Shown piece after piece: positions 17,014 through 24,769 of a stretch of DNA of 64,000 nucleotides. A program made the translations under genes and the position numbers. The DNA comes from Alkalibacterium sp. 20 (GTDB lineage: Bacteria; Bacillota; Bacilli; Lactobacillales; Carnobacteriaceae_A), in NCBI RefSeq assembly GCF_001885615.1, contig NZ_LSRN01000045.1, positions 1 to 64,000 on the forward strand, in the 5' to 3' direction. Position 1 is the first letter of the stretch, and each line of letters opens with the position of its first letter. A model generated the notes under the pieces. The model was not told the origin of the DNA and made no database searches. It was given only the letters and a program-made list of their open reading frames with translations.

Positions 17014-18447
17014 ATGGATAAATGGATTATCAGTCAAGATGAGACCATGCCGCTGTATCAAAAAATCATGCTGCTGACGGAAGAAAAAATCAAATCGGGT
17101 GAATTGGTTCCCGGGACCCGTCTGCCATCTGAAAGGAAACTGGCTGAAGCGCTGAACGTGAATCGGTCCACCGTGATCCGGGCCATGGAGGAATTGACCG
17201 CTCAGGGCGTTTTAATTAGAAAAAAAGGCAGCGGAACGTATGTGAACCCAGATAAATGGGGGTTACAGACAAAACCCTTGATCAACTGGGGCACCTCCCT
17301 CACCAACGAAAGCTTGAAAAGAAAGAGTGCGTATGAACAGGCTGCTGAAAAACTGCGGGATAAAAAACCTGGAGAAATTTTGGATTTATCTAAAGGTGTC
17401 TTGCCTTCTGATCTGTTGCCGGAGCTTCAGTCACCTCGTTTATCCTGGAAAGAACTGGTCCAGCAGGAAAAAGAACAGACGCCACGGAACACAGGCATCT
17501 ATTCTTTAAGAGAAAGCGTACAGGCGTATCTCAGTAAAACATATCAGATGACAGTCCCGCTGGATGAAATCATGATCACTTCAGGCACACAAAATGCGCT
17601 GTTTCTTATCTCACAGGGGCTGTTGAAACCAGGAGACGCTGTTGGGATCGAGGCGCCCTCCTACTTTTATTCACTCCGCTTGTTCCAAGCAGCCGGTCTG
17701 CGCATCATTCCCATTTCGATGGATGCGGAAGGTATGACCATCAAAGCGTTACAGGAAGCATCCATAACTTATCCACTCAAGATGGTTTTTCTGAATCCCA
17801 TCTTTCAAAACCCGACCGGACTGGTTATGAGCCCCAAGCGCAAAGCAGAGATCCTTGATTATTGCCTACTGAAACGGATTCCCATCGTAGAAGATGACGC
17901 ATATGGTGGGTTAACGTTTGACTCGTCAGTCGATAACAGCCCTCTGAAAAAGCTGGATAAGCAGCAACAAGTCATTTATTTAGGCACCTTATCAAAATTC
18001 GCCGGCCATCATTTAAGAATCGGTTGGATGATCGGTCCCCCTGCAATCTTGAAAGAACTGGCAGATATCCGCCTTCAAACTGACTCAGAGCTGAGTTTCT
18101 TGCCTCAATTTATGGCTGACCATTTCTTAAGGACCGAAATGGATGTGCATCAGGAAAAAATCACAAACGAATTACGAAAAAGAGCCCGCAACATGGAAAA
18201 ATGGTTGCGAGCAGAATTTAAAGATGACATAGACTTTCACCCTGCTAAAGGCGGGTTTCATCTGTATTGTCGTTTTCCAAATAAAACGAAGGCAGAAGTT
18301 GATGAGATTCTAATGGAGTTGCTGGAAAAGAAGATCATCGTGTCAGAAGGACAGAAGTTTGGCGATCAGCAGAATGGGTTTAGGCTGAGTTTTGTTAACT
18401 TTAGGAAAAAATTATTTAGTGAATCTATTTTAAGTGTTTCTCTGTAG
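17014..18447 (+). CDS. pdxR: MocR/GntR-family regulator PdxR
   Basis: This 477-residue regulator has a GntR winged helix at the N-terminus (LPSERKLAEALNVNRSTV, about residues 37-54). A fold-I aminotransferase-like domain follows, with the PLP lysine in TLSKFAGHHLRIGW (about residue 329). PdxR homologues activate pdxST when PLP is scarce. The divergent position next to pdxST supports that role. The ATG has GAGG 7 nt upstream. Confidence 0.93.
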   Translation: MDKWIISQDETMPLYQKIMLLTEEKIKSGELVPGTRLPSERKLAEALNVNRSTVIRAMEELTAQGVLIRKKGSGTYVNPDKWGLQTKPLINWGTSLTNESLKRKSAYEQAAEKLRDKKPGEILDLSKGVLPSDLLPELQSPRLSWKELVQQEKEQTPRNTGIYSLRESVQAYLSKTYQMTVPLDEIMITSGTQNALFLISQGLLKPGDAVGIEAPSYFYSLRLFQAAGLRIIPISMDAEGMTIKALQEASITYPLKMVFLNPIFQNPTGLVMSPKRKAEILDYCLLKRIPIVEDDAYGGLTFDSSVDNSPLKKLDKQQQVIYLGTLSKFAGHHLRIGWMIGPPAILKELADIRLQTDSELSFLPQFMADHFLRTEMDVHQEKITNELRKRARNMEKWLRAEFKDDIDFHPAKGGFHLYCRFPNKTKAEVDEILMELLEKKIIVSEGQKFGDQQNGFRLSFVNFRKKLFSESILSVSL

Positions 18448-18492
18448 TAATGTTTGAATAATTGAATTTTAGTTAATAATAATTATTAAACT

Positions 18493-18507
18493 AAAAAAAC
18501 CAAGAAC
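18493..18507 (-). terminator. distal arm of a terminator split by the IS
   Basis: The arm aaaaaaaccaagaac pairs, with one mismatch, with gttcttggctttttt at 19818-19832 on the far side of the IS3 element. Together they would have formed a terminator just downstream of sufB tail 2. Confidence 0.65.
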
Positions 18508-18552
18508 TTTATAGACTGACATAGCAATTTGAGACAACTATAAAACACCTCT

Positions 18553-19392
18553 TTAGGCTGCTTGCGCCCCGAATTCTTTGGGGGTTAGGTAGCCTAATTT
18601 TTCTAGGATTCGTTCTTCGTTGTAATAGCAGATATACGTGTTCACTTTCTCCACAACATGACTATTATGAAGCGAATTGGATTTGACGTACTGGAATTCC
18701 TCTGACTTGATATTAGAATGGAATGACTCAATAACCGCGTTATCCCAACAATTTCCACGACGCAACATACTACTGACCAGATGATTCTTCTTGAACAAAT
18801 CCTGGTACGCATATGATGTGTATACACTTCCTCGGTCGGAATGGATGATGACCCCTTCGGGGTTTCCCCGCAACTCCAGTGCATCTTTCAATGTGTCGAT
18901 GATCAACGACGTCTTTTGGTTATCGTACATCTTATAGGCTACAATTTCATTATTGAACAGGTCCATAATCGTCGACAGGTACATTGTGGAACTTCCGTAC
19001 TGGATATATGTAATATCCGTTACCCATTTTTGGTTCGACGCAGATGCAACGAAATTGCGTTGGAGAATATTCGGCGCTATGATGACCGATTCACCTTGTG
19101 ATTTCCATTTTCGCTTCGGTTTTATTCGACATTGCAGGTTATGCCTTTGCATAATGGATTGAACCGTGTTTCGATGCCGGTTCAACTTGTACCTTTCCTT
19201 CAGTAATTTTTTGATTTTCCGATGACCGAAACGATACTTTGTTATCTTGCACAATGCGATAATCGCTTCTTCCACTTCTGTCAATGCACTTTTAGCGCCT
19301 TCGTCGAGCCACCTATAATAAGTGGAGCGTGGCACACTCAAAGCAGACAAAATGGCCGTGATGGTATATGTCTGCCGGTATCTTTCGACCAA
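18553..19392 (-). CDS. IS3-family transposase OrfB
   Basis: This is the catalytic part of the transposase, 279 residues from a TTG, with an HTH_21-like region first and an integrase core after it. The DDE triad is visible as VTDITY, HSDRGS and NAVIESFHS. OrfB is normally made as an OrfAB fusion by -1 frameshifting: the -1 frame is open through the orfA stop, reading EKELILQLVERY across GAAAAAGAAC. No internal stop is seen, so the element may still be active. Confidence 0.92.
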   Translation of the reverse strand: MVERYRQTYTITAILSALSVPRSTYYRWLDEGAKSALTEVEEAIIALCKITKYRFGHRKIKKLLKERYKLNRHRNTVQSIMQRHNLQCRIKPKRKWKSQGESVIIAPNILQRNFVASASNQKWVTDITYIQYGSSTMYLSTIMDLFNNEIVAYKMYDNQKTSLIIDTLKDALELRGNPEGVIIHSDRGSVYTSYAYQDLFKKNHLVSSMLRRGNCWDNAVIESFHSNIKSEEFQYVKSNSLHNSHVVEKVNTYICYYNEERILEKLGYLTPKEFGAQAA

Positions 19393-19400
19393 TTGCAGTA

Positions 19401-19718
19401 TTAGTTCTTTTTCAACTCCTCTCTCATTTCCAAGTACTTTTTTAAGATCTCATTTTCCATTTTCAAATGTGCGTTTTGCCGATCTTTCTTCTCATCTTCA
19501 CTTGCAAATTGCGGCCCATGCCCATATGAATATTGTTTACCGATTGGTTGGTCGAACCGGTGTATTTCATTTGCCCGGTACCATCTCATCCACGTCTCGA
19601 TTTGTGATTTGTTTTTGAATCCATATTTCTTCATAATCTCTTTGGTCGTCAGCTGACCGTCCATTTTGTCTTTTACTACGGCCCATTTTGTCTCACTTGA
19701 ATATACGTTTTTGCCCAT
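19401..19718 (-). CDS. IS3-family OrfA
   Basis: This 105-residue DNA-binding protein has an N-terminal helix-turn-helix (LTTKEIMKKYGFKNKSQIE) and a C-terminal leucine-zipper-like helix (AHLKMENEILKKYLEMREEL). GGAGG lies upstream of the ATG at 19718. It ends 9 bp before the orfB start codon, at an A-rich frameshift region. Confidence 0.92.
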   Translation of the reverse strand: MGKNVYSSETKWAVVKDKMDGQLTTKEIMKKYGFKNKSQIETWMRWYRANEIHRFDQPIGKQYSYGHGPQFASEDEKKDRQNAHLKMENEILKKYLEMREELKKN

Positions 19719-19817
19719 GCAAAAACACCTCCGTTTTCAGTACTTGTAGTAAGTGTACAATTTCGGAGGTGTTTTATATTGTCCCATTTAATTGTGTTAG
19801 TCTAATTGACTTAACAA

Positions 19818-19832
19818 TGTTCTTGGCTTTTT
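19818..19832 (-). terminator. proximal arm of the split terminator
   Basis: The arm gttcttggctttttt lies 9 bp past the stop codon of sufB tail 2. Its pairing partner was carried 1.3 kb away by the IS insertion. Confidence 0.65.
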
Positions 19833-19840
19833 TATATTTA

Positions 19841-20000
19841 TTAACCCACTGACCCTTCTATCTCATAACTGATGAGACAGTTCGGTTCAACGGTGTATTC
19901 CGTTGGGAGTTCTTTGGTGAACGGTCCAACGAATATTATGACGATCATTTTTGTCACGGTTTCTTCGTCGAGTACTCTACTCATAAAATAGTAAGGAGAA
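19841..20000 (-). pseudogene. sufB 3'-end fragment (tail 2)
   Basis: The minus-strand frame encodes [18 protein letters not shown], then [10 protein letters not shown] and ends [10 protein letters not shown] with a stop. This is the last 50 or so residues of SufB with scattered substitutions. The nucleotide identity to the intact gene is roughly 80-85 percent by eye. It has no start region and no ribosome site. Its 5' edge lies about 40 bp from a truncated phnC-like gene, and its terminator has been split by an IS. Confidence 0.9.
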
Positions 20001-20041
20001 ACTCTTCCAAGAGCACCAAACAAAACATTATTGAAACATAC

Positions 20042-20245
20042 TTACCTTTTCAATAATAGTGGTGTGTCAGAATCATTATGTCCCAGCAGCACCATGCCTT
20101 CCCCTAATTCTATCTGGAAATCAACGTTATCAAAAGTCCTTGTCCCATCAGAAGACATTTTTTCTAACCTTTTACCATAACGAAATTTATTTATTTCCCT
20201 CCAATAATTACAGTCCGATCTAATCACTTCATTGGTTTCTTCCAT
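20042..20245 (-). pseudogene. truncated phosphonate-type ABC ATPase (phnC-like)
   Basis: Only 67 residues remain. The part LEKMSSDGTRTFDNVDFQ followed by GEGMVLLGH matches the N-terminus of PhnC-type ATPases. The Walker A region reads GHNDSDTPLLLK instead of a GxxGxGKST pattern and is then cut by a stop at 20042. The signature motif, Walker B and everything downstream are missing. The start codon directly follows the binding-protein stop. The cut lies about 40 bp from sufB tail 2, so a recombination junction probably removed the rest. Confidence 0.8.
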
Positions 20246-21121
20246 TTAGTCATAATCAGAATTTTGAGCCTTAACAATTTTTGCTGAACTATATTGATCT
20301 CTTTCACCACTAGATACAATACTTTCTAAAATTTTTTCTTTATTTTCAAGAATTCTTCTTTGCATCTCAGCTACAAAATCCTCAGGTAAATTAGGACTTA
20401 CAACAATAGTATCTGCTGGTAATATTGGTCCTTCCTCTAATACCCTATACTTTCCTTCTCCATCTTCCTCTATCATACTATGATACTCTTCCACTCCCAT
20501 AGCCAGCGCATCTACTTCGTGGTTTTTGAAAGCTTCGAATCTGGCTTCATTTAACAGTAAAATATCTACATCATTATCTAAATCAAAGCCAGCATCTGCT
20601 AATATTGCACTAGGACCTATAAGTCCGCGAGTGGATCCGGCATCTTTCATGGCCATTTTGCTTCCTTTGATATCCTCTAATATTTGGTACTCACTTTCTT
20701 CATGTACAATGATCACAGCATTATATTCATCTTTTTCGATAGCTGCTATTGCTTCGATCCAAGGTATTACTTCTTTGATCTGGGTATATTCAAATGGTCC
20801 TGCCAAAACAATATCTACCTGATCAAATTCTAAGGCATCTGTAGCGATAGTATGATTTGATACAGGGAAAAATTCTATTTCCACTTTCAATATTTCTTCT
20901 AACGTTTCTTGAAACGGTCCAAAAGCTCTCTGTAGCTCTTCCTTTCCCTCTACACCTGTTTCTGCAAAATGTAATTTTGTAGGCCAGTCTTCTTGACCTT
21001 CGATCACATCATTAATTTCTGAATCATTGATCTCTGAAGCACCATTACTATTACATCCCATAAATACAAGTGCAAATAATAGTGTCATAAAAGTCATGCC
21101 GAATAATCTCTTTTTTTCCAC
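20246..21121 (-). CDS. phosphonate/phosphite-type ABC substrate-binding lipoprotein
   Basis: This 291-residue PhnD-like extracytoplasmic binding protein has a signal peptide with lipobox FMGC (Cys at about 23). Family-like stretches are LAGPFEYTQI, KDAGSTRGLIGPSAIL and ILPADTIVVSPNLP. It starts at a GTG with AGGAGG upstream. The ATPase gene behind it is truncated and no permease is present, so the transporter is probably non-functional and this gene is an orphan remnant. Confidence 0.85.
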   Translation of the reverse strand: MEKKRLFGMTFMTLLFALVFMGCNSNGASEINDSEINDVIEGQEDWPTKLHFAETGVEGKEELQRAFGPFQETLEEILKVEIEFFPVSNHTIATDALEFDQVDIVLAGPFEYTQIKEVIPWIEAIAAIEKDEYNAVIIVHEESEYQILEDIKGSKMAMKDAGSTRGLIGPSAILADAGFDLDNDVDILLLNEARFEAFKNHEVDALAMGVEEYHSMIEEDGEGKYRVLEEGPILPADTIVVSPNLPEDFVAEMQRRILENKEKILESIVSSGERDQYSSAKIVKAQNSDYD

Positions 21122-21264
21122 TTTATTTACCTCCTGTTTATTACTACTACCTTAGTATAAAGGTACTTCTGTTGGTTTTAATCAATTTACTGTAAGACTT
21201 TTGTCAATATTATGTAAATCCTTAGATTATATATATTGAGCAGGATTATAAAGTGAGTTAAAAA

Positions 21265-21311
21265 AAGAGCACTATTTCATCTATGAAATCCTAGATTGAA
21301 ATAGTGCTCTT
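21265..21311 (-). terminator. terminator of the SDR gene
   Basis: A 15-bp stem, aagagcactatttca/tgaaatagtgctctt, is followed by a T-run on the minus strand. It sits 20 bp past the SDR stop. Confidence 0.9.
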
Positions 21312-21330
21312 AATTTTCATTTGCTGTTCA

Positions 21331-22131
21331 TTAACGCATGACTGATCCACCTGAGATTTTAACTGATTCCCCCACGATGTTTTCTGCAGCGTCTGACAAT
21401 AAAAAGGCAATCGTATTGGCGACTTCTTTTGCAGTCGTGATCCGTCTAGATGGTAGATTTCCACTTTCGATTTCGAATTGTTCTTCAAAACTATTATTTT
21501 CTCGTGTGGCTTTAGATCGAATCGCATCTCTGCCCATCTTTGTGTCTACATAGCCTGGGCAAACGGCATTGACTCGGATGTTGTGCTTAATGGCTTCCAA
21601 TGCAAACGACTGGGTGAAGCCGTTGAGTGCGAACTTGGAGCCCGCATAAGCAGTCCCACCAACCACGCCTCTCAGACCAGAAAGGGAAGAGACATTTACT
21701 ATGGCCCCTTCTTTATTTTTCTTCATCGTCTCATAAATTTGTCGAGTCAGAAGGATCGGTACGGTGAAGTTCAAATGCATAACGCGCTCCAACTCTTCTT
21801 GGGTCAGCTCTTCCATTACGCCACCGCCCATTATTCCAGCTGAATTCACTAAGAGGGAGACCGGCCCCAACTTTTCTTCTGCAGTTTGAACCAATTTTTC
21901 TCTGTCAGAAGCCTTGACCAAGTCAGCCACAACCAGCATCACTTTCGCATACGGCCACTCGCTCTCAATTTCTTCTTTCAGTTGTTGTAAGACGCTTTCC
22001 TTTCTCCCGGTGATCGTAACGTCCGCACCCATAGCAGATAGCACCTTCGCTGTTTCGTAACCAATTCCGCCAGTGGCCCCTGTAATTAAAGCATGTTTGC
22101 CTGTAAAAACGTCTAATGAAAAAATAGACAT
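21331..22131 (-). CDS. short-chain dehydrogenase/reductase
   Basis: This is a 266-residue cytosolic NAD(P)-dependent SDR. The cofactor motif is TGATGGIG (about 17-24), NSAG serves as the NNAG-like element, and the catalytic Ser/Tyr/Lys are in VSSLSG and YAGSK. Length and motifs are those of classical SDRs. The substrate is unknown. The ATG has GGAGG 6 nt upstream. It is monocistronic. Confidence 0.9.
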   Translation of the reverse strand: MSIFSLDVFTGKHALITGATGGIGYETAKVLSAMGADVTITGRKESVLQQLKEEIESEWPYAKVMLVVADLVKASDREKLVQTAEEKLGPVSLLVNSAGIMGGGVMEELTQEELERVMHLNFTVPILLTRQIYETMKKNKEGAIVNVSSLSGLRGVVGGTAYAGSKFALNGFTQSFALEAIKHNIRVNAVCPGYVDTKMGRDAIRSKATRENNSFEEQFEIESGNLPSRRITTAKEVANTIAFLLSDAAENIVGESVKISGGSVMR

Positions 22132-22255
22132 ACGATTCCTCCTAAGTTGTTTGATTTATTAGTGGGAAAATCTATTAAGCACTCTTTTCTGAATACACGT
22201 GATCAATACTATATTTATCACTCTAATTAACCGAGCAGGTATCAATGGATATACA

Positions 22256-22909
22256 CTAAATTCGTATTTCCTCTATAATTCCTCTTTTTGTTAATACTGG
22301 ATGAACTTTCTCAATGAAAAATCCCATTAAAGGCCCAAAAATCAGCATGCCGATGACTGTTCCTTCTCTAACTGATGGGACCAACCCAAATATAAGTGTT
22401 AAGGCAACTGAAATAACCACAAATAGAATATCAGCCATTTGTCTTAACACTGCAAACTTTAAAGGAACTAATTTAGACAATACCATACAGAAACTTTCTA
22501 TAGGAAATGTCACAAGGTTCAACATCATTACCATACTTACTGAAAAAATCGCTAAGACTAAAGCTAAGATAAAAACTATCAGAGATATCGCATAACTATT
22601 AAACTCAACAGATACGAATAAATTATAATAGAAATAATTGACCAGTATACCAATTAATATACTTAAAGGGATTTGCAGGAGACGGTTAAAGCCAAAATCC
22701 TTTTTCAGAATGATCAACTGGCCTATCACACAGGACAAGTTCAACATCATAGAAACGGTTCCGATTCTAATCCCTGACAGTAATGATAATGTTTGGATCA
22801 CGGCATCAAAAGGACCTAATCCCACAGATGCTTTAAGCATAAAGGTAATCGCTAAAGCCACACCAGTTGAGAAAAGTGATAGCAAAGCGTACCCTTTGTA
22901 ATTTTTCAT
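22256..22909 (-). CDS. YczE/YitT-like integral membrane protein
   Basis: This protein of about 217 residues has five or six hydrophobic segments. The opening region (LKASVGLGPFDAVIQTLS) is characteristic of the YczE/YyaS/YitT group, whose function is not well defined. I favour the ATG at 22909, 9 nt after GGAG; other in-frame starts lie up to 22924. It is a single gene. Confidence 0.8.
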   Translation of the reverse strand: MKNYKGYALLSLFSTGVALAITFMLKASVGLGPFDAVIQTLSLLSGIRIGTVSMMLNLSCVIGQLIILKKDFGFNRLLQIPLSILIGILVNYFYYNLFVSVEFNSYAISLIVFILALVLAIFSVSMVMMLNLVTFPIESFCMVLSKLVPLKFAVLRQMADILFVVISVALTLIFGLVPSVREGTVIGMLIFGPLMGFFIEKVHPVLTKRGIIEEIRI

Positions 22910-23117
22910 TTTCTTCATCTCCACACATGTGTATTTGTTAATATAGTATAAATTTTGATTGACCGGTGAGTCATTGTCAGTTTAGCACACAAGTCCGGAT
23001 TGTTCTCTTAGTTTGTCATTGAAGTATAAATCAGTTAGTCTTGTGATAGCCGTTTTTCTAAAGAAGGACAATTGGCTGTGTCTAGTAAAATATCAAGATA
23101 AGATCAGGAGGGCTACA

Positions 23118-23636
23118 ATGGACGATGTGATTCGTATTACACCAACAGAGAAAGAAGATATAGATTACTTGCTTAAAATGTGGACAAATCCTGAGATTAT
23201 GGATTATTGGTTCAGTGAACCTTATATGAATAAAGATAAATTCAACGATTCTTTTGAAGCACGCCAAAAGGATGATTCCGTTAGACAGTTTATCGCTTAT
23301 GCAGAAGATAAACTAATTGGATACACGAATCTGCATCTAATTAATCTACGCCATCGGACTGCAGTTTTAGCTATAATGTTGGATCCAGACAATCAAGGTA
23401 ACGGGCATGCCCAAAAGGTCGTGCACAAAATAGTCGACTATGGTTTTTATCAACTGAATTTGAACAAAATCACGCTTGATGTCGTGGACTACAACAAAAA
23501 AGCAGTCCATATTTATGAAAAAGTGGGATTTAAAGTTGAGGGCAGAAAGGAACAACAGTATTTCATCAAAGGACACTATCATACTAGTTTGTCTATGGGG
23601 TTACTGAGAGATAATTACGAAAGTGATTTAGATTAG
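23118..23636 (+). CDS. GNAT-family N-acetyltransferase
   Basis: This 172-residue acetyltransferase resembles SpeG/RimJ-type proteins. The acetyl-CoA-binding segment is around LDPDNQGNGHAQKVVHKIV, and the C-terminal part NKKAVHIYEKVGFKVEGR is the usual GNAT ending. The ATG at 23118 has AGGAGGG 5 nt upstream; the frame runs open further upstream but without a ribosome site. The acceptor (polyamine, ribosomal protein or antibiotic) cannot be told. Confidence 0.88.
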   Translation: MDDVIRITPTEKEDIDYLLKMWTNPEIMDYWFSEPYMNKDKFNDSFEARQKDDSVRQFIAYAEDKLIGYTNLHLINLRHRTAVLAIMLDPDNQGNGHAQKVVHKIVDYGFYQLNLNKITLDVVDYNKKAVHIYEKVGFKVEGRKEQQYFIKGHYHTSLSMGLLRDNYESDLD

Positions 23637-23714
23637 AACGTTGACTTCCCTCACTATTATGTTTGTATAGTTTTAGTGCTTCTATGGCAAAACTAATTCA
23701 TATCCCCACCGTCG

Positions 23715-23855
23715 ATTTCTTTTATAAAACCGACATTTCAAAAGGCGCTCAGTTCGGGAGTGACTGCGTTAAACTCATGAACAGGGTGGTCTGTCAGACA
23801 GGTGCTGCACCCTGTGTAGATGGCAAATCCGGTCACTTCTACTATTGCGATTCCC
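23715..23855 (+). pseudogene. internally deleted GST remnant
   Basis: Two stretches match the intact GST at 29287-30072. One corresponds to YKIHIGEGDQFGSDFVE (here YKTDISKGAQFGSDCVK) and the other to WQTGAAPYLGGGFGHFY (here CQTGAAPCVDGKSGHFY). They are joined with about 150 bp missing between them. It has neither the start nor the end of the gene and is a dead copy. Confidence 0.8.
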
Positions 23856-23962
23856 TTTGTCTAAAAGTATCCAAAGCATTATTTGATCTTCAAGCTTTAT
23901 TATACAGAGTTAATGTTAATAATTGGCTCTGTTTTAAAAATAGTACTGATAATAGAACGTAT

Positions 23963-23992
23963 AAAAGTGGACAAATTAATTTGTCCACTTTT
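23963..23992. terminator. hairpin terminator
   Basis: The stem aaaagtggacaaat/atttgtccactttt has a 2-nt loop and A/T runs on both sides. It ends the GyrI-like gene on the minus strand. Confidence 0.85.
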
Positions 23993-24014
23993 TATATTAT
24001 AATTAATTGTCGTT

Positions 24015-24638
24015 CTACTCTGTGACCAAATATCTCAATATAGTTTTCAGTTTTTCCTTTTCAACTCTTCTTACATCTGATAAATATATTTCTCTATGAA
24101 CCATCGTTTTGATTTCCAACTCATTGTCTTCAATGAAACCCTTCATTTTATTGAAGGATTCTGGTTCATTATCATAAGAACCGACATGTAAAATTTGAAC
24201 AGATAAACCATCCTCAATTTCATCAAAATATACTTCTTCAAGTAATGGGTTTGGTTTTTTCTTTTTGGCTATCTGAAATGCTTTTTCAACAACATCTTCA
24301 GTGACAAACTCTGGTTGGCGAATCATAATCGTATATAATAATTCATCTTTATTCAGGGATTCACTTTTTTTACCTTCCGTCGTCAAATCCCATAAGCCCT
24401 CTAGTGGATAAACAGTATACTCAAAATAGCCATCCGGAGTAAAACCATTCTTCGGCATCATTCTGACAGCATAGGCAAGAGAATATAATACACCAATTTT
24501 TTCAGAGAATTCTTCACTATTCGGATTACCTTTACCTTTTATGCAAAAGAATTTTTGTTTAGGCACTGTTACTAACTCTGCTTTATTTTTAGGAGCATAG
24601 AGTTCTTTCTCGTGCTTTTTATACTCATGCTTCATCAT
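24015..24638 (-). CDS. GyrI-like small-molecule-binding protein
   Basis: This 207-residue protein is of the GyrI-like (AraC effector-binding fold) family. KQKFFCIKGKGNPNSEEF and the EGLWDLTTEG region are typical of stand-alone members. Such proteins bind or hydrolyse hydrophobic or cationic compounds. I chose the ATG at 24638, 5 nt after GGAGG. There is no DNA-binding domain, so it is not itself a regulator. It is monocistronic. Confidence 0.8.
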   Translation of the reverse strand: MMKHEYKKHEKELYAPKNKAELVTVPKQKFFCIKGKGNPNSEEFSEKIGVLYSLAYAVRMMPKNGFTPDGYFEYTVYPLEGLWDLTTEGKKSESLNKDELLYTIMIRQPEFVTEDVVEKAFQIAKKKKPNPLLEEVYFDEIEDGLSVQILHVGSYDNEPESFNKMKGFIEDNELEIKTMVHREIYLSDVRRVEKEKLKTILRYLVTE

Positions 24639-24769
24639 TTCAACCTCCAATCGGAAAGTAATGAAATACTTAAACATATAATAACCTGTTAGCTGAAAAG
24701 CATCTCATATCGAGACTTACTATAAACAGAGCCTGATATTTTGACTAGATACATCATACGGGTTCCTGT

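Larger units (their letters stand above)
18512..19804 (-). mobile_element. complete IS3-family insertion sequence
   Basis: The element is about 1293 bp. Imperfect terminal inverted repeats of about 40 bp begin tagact at 18512 and end agtcta at 19804; the inner parts ctataaaacacctc and gaggtgttttatat also match. It encodes orfA and orfB in the -1 relation. I could not see a clear target duplication: left flank acttta, right flank attgac. Confidence 0.88.

Noticed and set aside
18506-19810. Target-site duplication of the IS
   Set aside because: The flanks acttta and attgac do not match, so no duplication is claimed.
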